Assembly (NCBI RefSeq): GCF_014696925.1
Contig: NZ_JACJQY010000021.1
Span: 20,883-84,882 of the forward strand
From: Phormidium tenue FACHB-1050
Lineage (GTDB): Bacteria > Cyanobacteriota > Cyanobacteriia > Pseudanabaenales > Pseudanabaenaceae
DNA length: 64,000 nucleotides
Direction of reading: 5' to 3'
Part shown: one piece after another, positions 53,113 through 61,360 of the stretch
Layout of the letters: every line of letters begins with the position of its first letter
Position numbering within the stretch: position 1 is the first letter of the stretch
Notes under the pieces: generated by a model
What the model saw: the letters and a program-made list of their open reading frames with translations, nothing else
Databases searched by the model: none
What the model was told of the DNA's origin: nothing
Position numbers and translations under genes: made by a program

Positions 53113-54183
53113 ATGGTTTCTACCAACAGCAAGATAGGTATTATCGGCGCAGGAACATCAGGGGCTTATCTTGCCAGTTTACTCATTCAAGAAGGATTTC
53201 AGGTTACCTTATTTGAGAAAGCACCAGTAGTCCGTACCGATGGATGTGGCATTCTGATCGTCCAATCGGGAATGAAAGCGTTGCATGAGGGCAACCCAAA
53301 AATTACTCAAAAAATTATTGAAGCTGGTAACCCTGTTAAATTATTTGAGTTCCGCAATCTTAAGGGTGGATTCATCAATTCAGAAGCTGTTACCTATGCG
53401 GAAGATGAACTACCAGGAATGCTCGTCCACCGCAAGGCAATTTTAGAAGCAATTCTCGATACTTTACCAACTGATCGGATTAAATTTAATGCTCAATTGT
53501 CAGCAATCACTCAAACTGATCGTAGTGCGATCGCCCATTTTAAAGATGGCAGTCAATGGGAAGGAGATTTAATTATTGGTGCGGATGGGATTCTCTCTAA
53601 GGTGCGTCAGTCTGTCGTTCCCGATGTTGAGCTTAACTATTTAGGGGATCTCGTTTGGCGCGGAATTGTTGAAGATCATAGCTTCTGTCCCGAAGGCAAC
53701 TTTTTTGTTTATGTACGTGGTCGAGGCATTTATGCAAATTTCTTTCATATTGACGATACTCATACTCATTGGGGATTCTTTATCGAAACAGAGCAAACGG
53801 ATACTGAGAAGGGAATGCTACAGCCAACTAATACAAATATTCCTGCTCAAGAGTTAGCGAAACTTCCAGAAGATGCCCGAAAGGTAATTGAATCAACGCC
53901 TCTAGAAACTATGATTTGTCGTTACTCCTACGATATCGATCCCTTACCACAGTTATACGATGGTCGCGTGCTTTTAATTGGTGATGCGGCTCATGCAAAG
54001 AGTTCTACTCGTGCTAGAGGCATGACTTCTGGATGGGAAGATGGTTTGTTGTTAACGCAATATCTCAAATCTAGCGCCAGTATTTCCGAAGCGCTCGAAA
54101 AATACCAGACCGAGAGATTGCCGATTGTCCATGAATATCAACGTACCAGTCGAGAAGTGAGTCGAAAAATCGGTCGTCGTTAA
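53113..54183 (+). CDS. FAD-dependent monooxygenase (PHBH/UbiH type)
   Basis: A 356-residue flavoprotein. The N-terminal Rossmann motif is IGIIGAGTSGAYLASLL; the C-terminal FAD motif is LLIGDAAHAKSSTRARGMTSGWEDGLLL. A middle VGADGIL-type DG motif (LIIGADGILSKVRQSV) is present. Members hydroxylate aromatic or quinone-like substrates with NAD(P)H and oxygen; the substrate here is not predictable. It is a separate unit about 300 bases upstream of the Hsp70 cassette. A functional link to the cassette is unproven. Confidence 0.88.
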   Translation: MVSTNSKIGIIGAGTSGAYLASLLIQEGFQVTLFEKAPVVRTDGCGILIVQSGMKALHEGNPKITQKIIEAGNPVKLFEFRNLKGGFINSEAVTYAEDELPGMLVHRKAILEAILDTLPTDRIKFNAQLSAITQTDRSAIAHFKDGSQWEGDLIIGADGILSKVRQSVVPDVELNYLGDLVWRGIVEDHSFCPEGNFFVYVRGRGIYANFFHIDDTHTHWGFFIETEQTDTEKGMLQPTNTNIPAQELAKLPEDARKVIESTPLETMICRYSYDIDPLPQLYDGRVLLIGDAAHAKSSTRARGMTSGWEDGLLLTQYLKSSASISEALEKYQTERLPIVHEYQRTSREVSRKIGRR

Positions 54184-54484
54184 TATTACCCTATACACAT
54201 CCGCAGCATCACAAATTCAAGTGAATGACAATATCGGCATTTGCATTCCTTTGCAAGGTATGGTTCTCCCCGTTAAAAGTCTCTCTTCCCGTCTGGCTGA
54301 GAAAATTATTGACAACGACAACCCCTCTAGAGCCAGCAGGAGCCAGATCTCCCATCTTCGCGATCGCGGTGGGATAACCCTGCTTTTGGGGCAGAGATTA
54401 ACGCTACCAGAAAATTTTGAGACTATTTAGTTTGTTTGTTTCATTTTACTGGTAAAATTTTCAGTGGAATAGGCATAAATTATC

Positions 54485-56704
54485 ATGAGTAAAGCGCTCG
54501 GCATTGATTTAGGGACAACCAACTCAGTTGGTGCGTTTAGCGAAGTTGGGGTGGAAATTGTTACAGGATCGGATAACACTTCTCCTGAGCGTAAGCTCAC
54601 TAGATCAATTGTTAGCTGCATCGACAATCAAATTAAGGTGGGGGAACCTGCGTACAACAATCTGGGGCATAGTCCAGAAAACACGATTAATTCGATCAAG
54701 CGATTAATCGGGCGTGGTTTTGCTGATCCGAAGGTGCAAGAGCATAAATCGAAATGTGCATACAAGGTTACAGCACCCAGCGATGGTACTGAAAATAGCA
54801 TTGGTGTTTGGATGGGCGGTAAGGAACATTCACCTGAAGATATTTCCGCAGAAATTCTTAAAAAAGTTGTGAGTAATGCGGTTGCTTATCGCCGCGATCG
54901 CCTTGGCAAACAAAATGAAGTGATTAATCAGGCAGTGATTACAATTCCTGCTTATTTTAATGACAAACAGAAAAATGCCACGAGATCGGCTGCTTACAAA
55001 GCAGGATTGACCCCTTTAGAGTTGCTATCAGAACCAACGGCGGCGGCGATTTCCTATGGATTTAAGCCAGATAGTGATGATGTCAAAACAATTTTGGTTT
55101 ATGACTTTGGTGGTGGGACATTTGATGCTTCTCTCATTGTGGCGAACGGAACTCAGTTTATTGAGCAAGGTAAGGCGGGAGATCTTTGGCTCGGTGGCGA
55201 TGATGTGGATCTCAAGTTGACTCAATTTGTGAAGGAACAAGTTGCTAAACAGGAAGGTATCAGAGATATCGATCACCTGATTGACAAAATGCCTCACTAT
55301 GAGAAATTACGGTTCATTGCCGATCTCAAGTTGGCTTGTGAAAAAGCGAAGGTGGAGTTGAGTAAATCTACATCTACAATAATTGCGCCTTCTACACCTC
55401 TCAAAGATGACTTAGGGATTGGGATTCCTGTAGAAGTGGAGATTTCGCGATCGCAGTTTGAGCAGATGATTAAACCATTGGTGGCGCGAACAATTCAGAT
55501 TTGTCATGAGGCTTTGCAGTTATCAGAATACACGCCTGATTTAGTGGATGTAGTGCTTTTGGTTGGTGGTTCATCGCAGATTCCTTACGTGCAAGCACAG
55601 GTGAGGGCTACATTTGGCAATGAGAAAGTTGTGATTCATCCACGCCCGATGTATGCGATCGCTGAAGGTGCAGCAATTGTTGCGGCGGGGCGAATTGATA
55701 AAGTGGGTACTGTGGCGCGGGATTATTGCATCAAATTAGTTGATGATCCGCGATATCTCATTATTCGGCGTGGTGATGTTCTACCAGTCCAAACTTCACA
55801 TACTTTTAAGTTAGTTGATGATGGACAAAGGTTGATACATTTTCAATTCTTTAGCCCTGATGAAGTGAGCAAAGATATTGATGGTAAGAGCAACGATGAA
55901 AAAATTGGAGAGGCTTGGCTGTCATTGGAGCAGGACTACCCAAAAGGAACAGAGATTCAGACTTTTTTAGAACTAGATGAAAAAGATAGTCCGCTCAAAG
56001 TTCATGCTCATTTAAAGAATGATCCCAGCGTGAGTGTATCTTGCCAGTTTTCACGAGGTGACGGTGATGAGAAGGTGCTTAATGAAATAGAGTCGATGAT
56101 TCAAGCACTGAATGAAATTGGTTTAACCAAGATTGGAGTTGCTGCCGCTACGGAAAAAATTTCTGCTGTTGTCAAATCTGCTAATCGGATTGTCGATAAA
56201 AAGACGGGTGATGTTCGTCCTGATATGCGTCAAGCAGCACAACAAGAACTTGAATCTCTGAAGGTCATGATGTCCGAAGAACGATTGGATGCTGAACTAT
56301 ACATCAATGAAATCGAAATATTGCTCAGACTCTGTGGAGAGTTAATACCTACTGCACAGAATCAAAGATTACAAAGGTTGTTACAAGAACTACAAGAGGC
56401 AATTGATAAAAACAATATTTCAGGAATGCAGGTTTCTCTTGAGCGTGTTCGACAGGAAATTAATAATCTACCTGAGCGCGTTACTTTAATTGGTCTTTTG
56501 ATGACAGGAGTGCGTAAGGCAAATCAAATCAATCCATCAGAGAGTCAAGTTATGGCAAGTAAGCTCGATAGATTGATTACAGCGATGAAAAACAATCAAG
56601 ATATGCAGGTATCCAGAATAGTAGAGGATCTATTCCCTATGGTGGAGCGCTATGTTGATACGCCAATGTCTTCGGCAGCAATCAGTACAGGTTTGTCTCG
56701 CTAG
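54485..56704 (+). CDS. Divergent Hsp70 (DnaK-like) chaperone with long helical C-terminus
   Basis: A 739-residue Hsp70, about 100 longer than DnaK. The ATPase domain (1-390) is intact: GIDLGTTNSVGAFSEVG, GGGTFD (209-214) and VGGSS (360-364). The substrate-binding region (about 395-530) is divergent, and residues 540-739 are a long helical extension without an EEVD tail. It heads a five-gene same-strand cassette with its own J-like and GrpE-like proteins, pointing to a dedicated rather than general chaperone. No good Shine-Dalgarno is visible; ATG 54485 gives the conserved N-terminus. Confidence 0.92.
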   Translation: MSKALGIDLGTTNSVGAFSEVGVEIVTGSDNTSPERKLTRSIVSCIDNQIKVGEPAYNNLGHSPENTINSIKRLIGRGFADPKVQEHKSKCAYKVTAPSDGTENSIGVWMGGKEHSPEDISAEILKKVVSNAVAYRRDRLGKQNEVINQAVITIPAYFNDKQKNATRSAAYKAGLTPLELLSEPTAAAISYGFKPDSDDVKTILVYDFGGGTFDASLIVANGTQFIEQGKAGDLWLGGDDVDLKLTQFVKEQVAKQEGIRDIDHLIDKMPHYEKLRFIADLKLACEKAKVELSKSTSTIIAPSTPLKDDLGIGIPVEVEISRSQFEQMIKPLVARTIQICHEALQLSEYTPDLVDVVLLVGGSSQIPYVQAQVRATFGNEKVVIHPRPMYAIAEGAAIVAAGRIDKVGTVARDYCIKLVDDPRYLIIRRGDVLPVQTSHTFKLVDDGQRLIHFQFFSPDEVSKDIDGKSNDEKIGEAWLSLEQDYPKGTEIQTFLELDEKDSPLKVHAHLKNDPSVSVSCQFSRGDGDEKVLNEIESMIQALNEIGLTKIGVAAATEKISAVVKSANRIVDKKTGDVRPDMRQAAQQELESLKVMMSEERLDAELYINEIEILLRLCGELIPTAQNQRLQRLLQELQEAIDKNNISGMQVSLERVRQEINNLPERVTLIGLLMTGVRKANQINPSESQVMASKLDRLITAMKNNQDMQVSRIVEDLFPMVERYVDTPMSSAAISTGLSR

Positions 56705-56736
56705 TTTTATTCAATTCTATTTTTGGAAGAGTTCAC

Positions 56737-57276
56737 ATGACTGAATCTATCAAACTTAATTGTCCTGTCTGTGGTTATCAAGACCTACAAAAAAGCATCT
56801 GTCCCAATTGTGATACGGATGTGTCTTTGTTGCGATCGCTTTTAGAGTTGCCAATTTTAGAGGCGACAAACGTTACAGATATTGAGAACATTCAAACTAT
56901 TCCCAAGAAATCCAATTTCCCAAAAATTTGGCTATTAGTTTTGCTGGGTATAGCAATTGGTTTTGCTATCGGAGGCTGGACTGGTTACTCACTATTCCAA
57001 TCGACTCTAATATCTCAAATTCCTGAAAAAGTTGCACAGCCAACTCCACTCGCAATCACTTCTAGTCCAATCGTCCCACCTTCGCCAAAAATATCATTGC
57101 CACAAACCTATACTGTGCAGACAGGTGATGCGTTAGAGACTCTAGCACTTCGTTTTTGTGGAAATGATTTATATTGGCGTGATTTGGTAATTGCTAATCG
57201 TTCTTTAGTTGGCAGGCAAAATGATCTAGAGGTAGGTGAAAAGCTAAATATTCCAACAAATTGCAAAGGGAAATAA
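56737..57276 (+). CDS. Zinc-ribbon / membrane-helix / LysM protein
   Basis: A 179-residue protein with three parts: a cytosolic zinc ribbon (C9, C12, C22, C25), one membrane helix (about 64-86, IWLLVLLGIAIGFAIGGW) and a C-terminal LysM-like domain (about 127-175, TYTVQTGDALETLALRFCG) predicted on the other side of the membrane. It could anchor the Hsp70 machinery to the membrane or peptidoglycan. It sits 32 bases after the Hsp70 gene and seven bases before the next ORF, so it is almost certainly in the same operon. Confidence 0.83.
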   Translation: MTESIKLNCPVCGYQDLQKSICPNCDTDVSLLRSLLELPILEATNVTDIENIQTIPKKSNFPKIWLLVLLGIAIGFAIGGWTGYSLFQSTLISQIPEKVAQPTPLAITSSPIVPPSPKISLPQTYTVQTGDALETLALRFCGNDLYWRDLVIANRSLVGRQNDLEVGEKLNIPTNCKGK

Positions 57277-57282
57277 TTATCT

Positions 57283-59793
57283 ATGGTAATGATGCTAATC
57301 AATTCATTGACAAGGATTTGCTGTGGTGTTGGTGTCATCGATATTCGCGATCGCGCCAATCAAACAAAAGATTTCCTCATTAAATCAGAGGAACTGGCTA
57401 AAACAAGGCGACTCAAAGAAGCAATTCAGCTTGCTAACAGTGGAACACGTCTATGGAGTCTGAATCCTAACTTTTGGGAACAGTTATTTCGTAAATGGTT
57501 TCTTAGCGATCTTTTGCGCGAGCTAGAAGAATCTTTAAAGAAATGGAGTGGGCAAATGCAAAATGCCCAACGCCTAACTCAAGAAGGGAATAATCTACTT
57601 GCCTTAGTTTCTGATGATCCTAAAGAATATGAAAATTTAGAGAAAGCGCTTAATTGCTTACAGATGGCTAAAAATTTACTATTCGATCCCGCAGTTAATG
57701 AGCAGATAAAGTCCTATAGTTTTGAGCTACAACAACGTAAATATTGGTTAGAGCTTTTTGAAGATGCACAGGCAAATGCTTTAGTTAAATATTTTCTAAG
57801 AGCATTGCCAATTTATGAAGAAGCTCAAAAACTTTACAGCACAGATGAACTAAATGGACTAATTGCGATTTGCAAGTCAAGCGTAATCGCTGAAAAGCAA
57901 TATTGCCAAGAATTAAAAAATGCTAAATCTTACTGTCAGCAAGCTGATTTTCCAAAAGCTTTTCAATCCGCAAGAATGGCGATCGCCTCTTTCCCCCGTG
58001 AAGATGGACAAAAGTTTTTACGCAATCTTGAGCGCATTCTCGAATCTAAGACAATTTTCCAGCAAGGGTTGCAGCACGAAAAATCTAGAGAACTAGATCT
58101 AGCTTTAGATTGCTATACCAAAGCTTATAAGCTAATGCCAGATCTATTAGAATGTCGCTTTCGCCAAGTCATTGTTGCTTGTAAACAGGAAAATTGGGAA
58201 CACGCATTAGGTTTTCTCGATGGTTTGAATGGCGATCGCGCCAGTTATTTGCGTGGTTTTATATTTGCCAAGCAACAGAATTATGATGACAATACAAGAG
58301 AATGGCAAGGACTTAGATCTTCTGAATTAAATACTCAGCGCTCAAGATTGAACATTATTAGGCAAAAAGCTTATCTTTTGAACTTGCAGGCGATCGAGAA
58401 ATTTGTTGATCGTGGTGATCTTGAAAAAGCAGCCGAGGTAAGTCACAAAGCCCTAGAGCGTCATCCTCAAGCCGAAGTCATTCGAGAGAATTTAGAAAAT
58501 CATATTCTCCCGCGACTAGATTCGGAAGCATGGAAACAGACTGATATCAACTGGAATACTTTGCTAGAAAAAACTCGTTCTATTTGGTTAGAACGTCCCA
58601 ACTTACAAAGTTTACATAATTGGGCTGTTGCTGCCTACTATTGCGCGATGAATACAGCGTATCCAAATCTCGACTTGATGATGGAATTTAATGCTAGTTG
58701 GGGAACTGCGATCGCCAATCTGTCAGATGATCCGTCATTAAGTAATTTGCCTTGGTTGGGTAATTCAACCCCAAATCGATTGCAACTCAAGCAAAAACTC
58801 GAAGAACTTTGGGATCGCGTATTGGATCGTTTTAAAGGTCATGATCTCAATTCCTATATGCAATTACGCGACTGGCAACGCCTTGACCGATATACGTTGA
58901 ATTTTCTCAATAGTCCATTTAAACAAATCCTTAATCTAGGCTCAACTTCGATTTTGCCTAGCGCTGTGAACTTTTTACATCAATTCGAGAAGTCAAATGA
59001 GAATCTTACAAAGTCCATGATTGATCTGCAAAATCAACATAAACTTTTACCGACAATTTTTCAATCACCACTTCTTTATACTCCATTAGGAATAGCGATC
59101 GCCGCCTGTCTCGATGGAGACATTGAACGAGGCTTACAACTAAAACATCAGAATTCTGGATATCTGAATCACAAAGAGCATTTCGATAACGCCCAAGCTA
59201 TGCTCTCTTATTTTGAAGCTTGCCACTTACTGAAGAAAAATCAATGGCAAAATGCTCTGAAATTAGCCAAGCAATTCAAACAGTCAATTCAAAAAAATTC
59301 CGAATGGCTTAATGAAATAGATCGTCTATGTGAATCAATAGTGCGCGGATTAGATGAAAAAGATCAAATAACATTTGCTAAATCATGGCTAGAAGTCACT
59401 TCTAGCAAATTAGCTAAAAACTTTTACACTGAGTGCAAAACTGAAGAAATTCGGACGCAAATTGCTCAAGATAAAATTACACCTCAACAGGGTCTGTCTA
59501 GACTCCGTGAATTAAATGATATTGATACCAGTAATCCCGTTTATCGAGATTTAGTTAATCGTATAGAAGTAGTAATGGCAAATCAAGAAGTTCATCAATT
59601 CCTAAAGAGAGGTGAGATCGAGAGCGCAGTCAATCGCGCTATGCGTTCTGGTAATCGTGAAGTCAAACAAACATTAGCTGAAGTGTTGTTTAGTATCTTG
59701 CAAGAAGGCGATAGAACAGGCAGGATCAGTTATGGGGAGAGAATGCAAGTAGTTGGCTGGATTACCAAGTTAGTCCCCGATCTAGTAAATTAG
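57283..59793 (+). CDS. Large TPR-like helical protein of the Hsp70 cassette
   Basis: An 836-residue almost entirely helical protein with many degenerate 34-residue TPR-like pairs (for example ALDCYTKAYKLMPDLLECRF and YEEAQKLYSTDELNGLIAIC). No catalytic motif was found. TPR proteins often hold clients or chaperone tails. The ATG at 57283 is the first of several close Met codons (57289, 57292), so the exact start is uncertain. It lies between the LysM membrane protein and the J-like gene. Confidence 0.8.
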   Translation: MVMMLINSLTRICCGVGVIDIRDRANQTKDFLIKSEELAKTRRLKEAIQLANSGTRLWSLNPNFWEQLFRKWFLSDLLRELEESLKKWSGQMQNAQRLTQEGNNLLALVSDDPKEYENLEKALNCLQMAKNLLFDPAVNEQIKSYSFELQQRKYWLELFEDAQANALVKYFLRALPIYEEAQKLYSTDELNGLIAICKSSVIAEKQYCQELKNAKSYCQQADFPKAFQSARMAIASFPREDGQKFLRNLERILESKTIFQQGLQHEKSRELDLALDCYTKAYKLMPDLLECRFRQVIVACKQENWEHALGFLDGLNGDRASYLRGFIFAKQQNYDDNTREWQGLRSSELNTQRSRLNIIRQKAYLLNLQAIEKFVDRGDLEKAAEVSHKALERHPQAEVIRENLENHILPRLDSEAWKQTDINWNTLLEKTRSIWLERPNLQSLHNWAVAAYYCAMNTAYPNLDLMMEFNASWGTAIANLSDDPSLSNLPWLGNSTPNRLQLKQKLEELWDRVLDRFKGHDLNSYMQLRDWQRLDRYTLNFLNSPFKQILNLGSTSILPSAVNFLHQFEKSNENLTKSMIDLQNQHKLLPTIFQSPLLYTPLGIAIAACLDGDIERGLQLKHQNSGYLNHKEHFDNAQAMLSYFEACHLLKKNQWQNALKLAKQFKQSIQKNSEWLNEIDRLCESIVRGLDEKDQITFAKSWLEVTSSKLAKNFYTECKTEEIRTQIAQDKITPQQGLSRLRELNDIDTSNPVYRDLVNRIEVVMANQEVHQFLKRGEIESAVNRAMRSGNREVKQTLAEVLFSILQEGDRTGRISYGERMQVVGWITKLVPDLVN

Positions 59794-59829
59794 TAACCTT
59801 AAAACCAGCAAAGTTAGTTAAAGATACTT

Positions 59830-60198
59830 ATGGAACGCAACCCTTACGATATTTTAGGTTTAACCTCAGCATCATCTAAATCTGAGATAACGAAAGCAAT
59901 GGCAACAGCGATGAAACAAAAAGCTTATCCCATTGATGCGATCGCCAAAGCTCAAAAAGCTCTAATGAAATCAGAGGAGCGATTAGTTGCCGATTTTTTA
60001 CGTCCGATCTTACCAACGCTGCAACGATTTCAGCGCTCAGATTTATCAGCTTTACAAGAAGAACTGCCAACTCTAGAAATTTTGCCTGAATTTGAAGGAC
60101 TACACGATACAATTCGCACTATTAAAAATGTCTCTGAACTTGATATTCAAATCGGTAAAACCTTAGCAGACTCACTTACTTTAGATTTTGAGGAATAG
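59830..60198 (+). CDS. J-domain-like protein without HPD
   Basis: A 122-residue protein beginning MERNPYDILGLTSASSKSEI, the start of a J domain. Where DnaJ has HPD between helices II and III, it has Y33-P34-I35-D36, so it probably cannot stimulate Hsp70 ATPase in the usual way. The helix III region KAQKALMKSEERLVADFLRP follows, then an acidic tail. It is located between the TPR and GrpE-like genes; it might be a J-like adaptor specific to this Hsp70. Confidence 0.75.
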   Translation: MERNPYDILGLTSASSKSEITKAMATAMKQKAYPIDAIAKAQKALMKSEERLVADFLRPILPTLQRFQRSDLSALQEELPTLEILPEFEGLHDTIRTIKNVSELDIQIGKTLADSLTLDFEE

Positions 60199-60201
60199 AT
60201 A

Positions 60202-60702
60202 ATGAGTAATCAAAATGCAAACTTTGTTATTGATACAGAATTACGAGAACGTCTTGTGCAGGATATCGGTAGTTTACAGAAAGAAAATGCAAAATTAAAG
60301 CAAGATATTCGTAATAACAGAAATGATATTGAAGCTGAAAAAGATGCTTTTTTTCTAGAACTGCTAGAAGTTATTGATACTCTTGATAATTTGACAACAT
60401 CTTTAGAAAACAGCATTGAAGCTCTACCAGAAAGTCATCAACGTTTACCTCGGTTAATTGGTTCTATTCAACGTAAACTTTTGGCAACGTTGCAAAAACG
60501 AGATGTTTATCCAATTGTCATTCCCGAAAAAGAAACTGTTGATATAAAGCTATGTCGCATTATTGATTCTGAAAATAGTGATGATTTACCAGAGAGATCG
60601 CTTGTGAAAACTCTTAAAACTGGTTATATGAATGGGGATAAAGTTTTGCGATCGGCAGAAGTTATAGTGGCTAAATACCCAAATCCGAAAAATGATGTCT
60701 AA
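60202..60702 (+). CDS. GrpE-like nucleotide exchange factor
   Basis: A 166-residue protein. An N-terminal coiled coil (about 15-60, LQKENAKLKQDIRNNRNDIE) leads into a GrpE-like four-helix/beta-wing region with FFLELLEVIDTLDNL and the C-terminal VVK-like beta wing (TLKTGYMNGDKVLRSAEVIVAKYP). It is divergent from housekeeping GrpE. It begins three bases after the J-like stop codon. It is the predicted exchange factor for the cassette's own Hsp70. Confidence 0.82.
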   Translation: MSNQNANFVIDTELRERLVQDIGSLQKENAKLKQDIRNNRNDIEAEKDAFFLELLEVIDTLDNLTTSLENSIEALPESHQRLPRLIGSIQRKLLATLQKRDVYPIVIPEKETVDIKLCRIIDSENSDDLPERSLVKTLKTGYMNGDKVLRSAEVIVAKYPNPKNDV

Positions 60703-60796
60703 CGGTTTATAACCTTGCACAATCAGGACAAATATTGGTTTGGCATAGGTGTTGCGTTAACAAGAGATACAAAGTTGTTTAGAAAAAACAAATTAA

Positions 60797-61264
60797 ATGA
60801 TGACAACCTCTGAAATTGCTCCAGATTTAGAACAAGTTCCTGAAATATTTACCCGTCATATTGGTACTTGGAAAGGCGAATATATTAAAACTGATAAGCA
60901 GGGACATTTTTCGCGGAGCTTTGTCGGCAGCTTTACGATCGCGATCGCAGGTAATCAGTATCAACAGGTAAACAAGTACGAATACGCCGATGGTTCCCGC
61001 CTTCAGCTTGATTTTGAAGGGCAATTTGAGGATCGGATTTTGAAAATGCGTTCGAGCAGCTATTCTGATTTTTCGGCGATCGCATGGGATGCAGGTCAGG
61101 ATTTAGTTTGCTTTCGGGCAAATAAGACTCAAGATGGTGCGCTCATTACGTTTATAGAAACAATGACTTTACTAAGCGAAAATCATCGCGTTCGTAGCAC
61201 CCAAGCCTTTAAGGATGGTGTTTTTGATGGGATTTCCTTTATTGAGGAAACGCGGATTGCTTAA
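60797..61264 (+). CDS. DUF3598-like lipocalin-fold protein
   Basis: A 155-residue protein with the pattern FTRHIGTWKGEYIKTDKQG, HFSRSFVGSFTIAIAGNQY and YRLQLDFEGQFED-like strands of small cyanobacterial beta-barrel proteins (DUF3598/CpcS-like group). Either of two ATGs (60797, 60800) may start it. Relatives bind lipids or tetrapyrroles, but the ligand is unknown. It is 94 bases downstream of the GrpE-like gene and may be a separate unit. A large palindrome follows its stop codon. Confidence 0.7.
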   Translation: MMTTSEIAPDLEQVPEIFTRHIGTWKGEYIKTDKQGHFSRSFVGSFTIAIAGNQYQQVNKYEYADGSRLQLDFEGQFEDRILKMRSSSYSDFSAIAWDAGQDLVCFRANKTQDGALITFIETMTLLSENHRVRSTQAFKDGVFDGISFIEETRIA

Positions 61265-61267
61265 CTA

Positions 61268-61328
61268 GAACCAACAACCATTTTGAAAAGTGTTGCAAAG
61301 CAACACTTTTCAAAATGGTTGTTGGTTC
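61268..61328. repeat. Perfect palindrome with 29-base arms
   Basis: Arms beginning GAACCAACAACCATTTTGAA, perfectly paired over 29 bases around AAA in GTTGC-AAA-GCAAC. It starts three bases after the DUF3598-like stop and covers the most upstream in-frame start of the radical SAM ORF. Confidence 0.92.
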
Positions 61329-61360
61329 AGCGATCAAAAATTGCTGGCATAATAGCGATA

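Noticed and set aside
54221..54430. 69-residue GTG ORF between the monooxygenase and Hsp70 genes
   Set aside because: No family, no good ribosome-binding site, mixed composition; it could be a remnant but cannot be supported as a gene.
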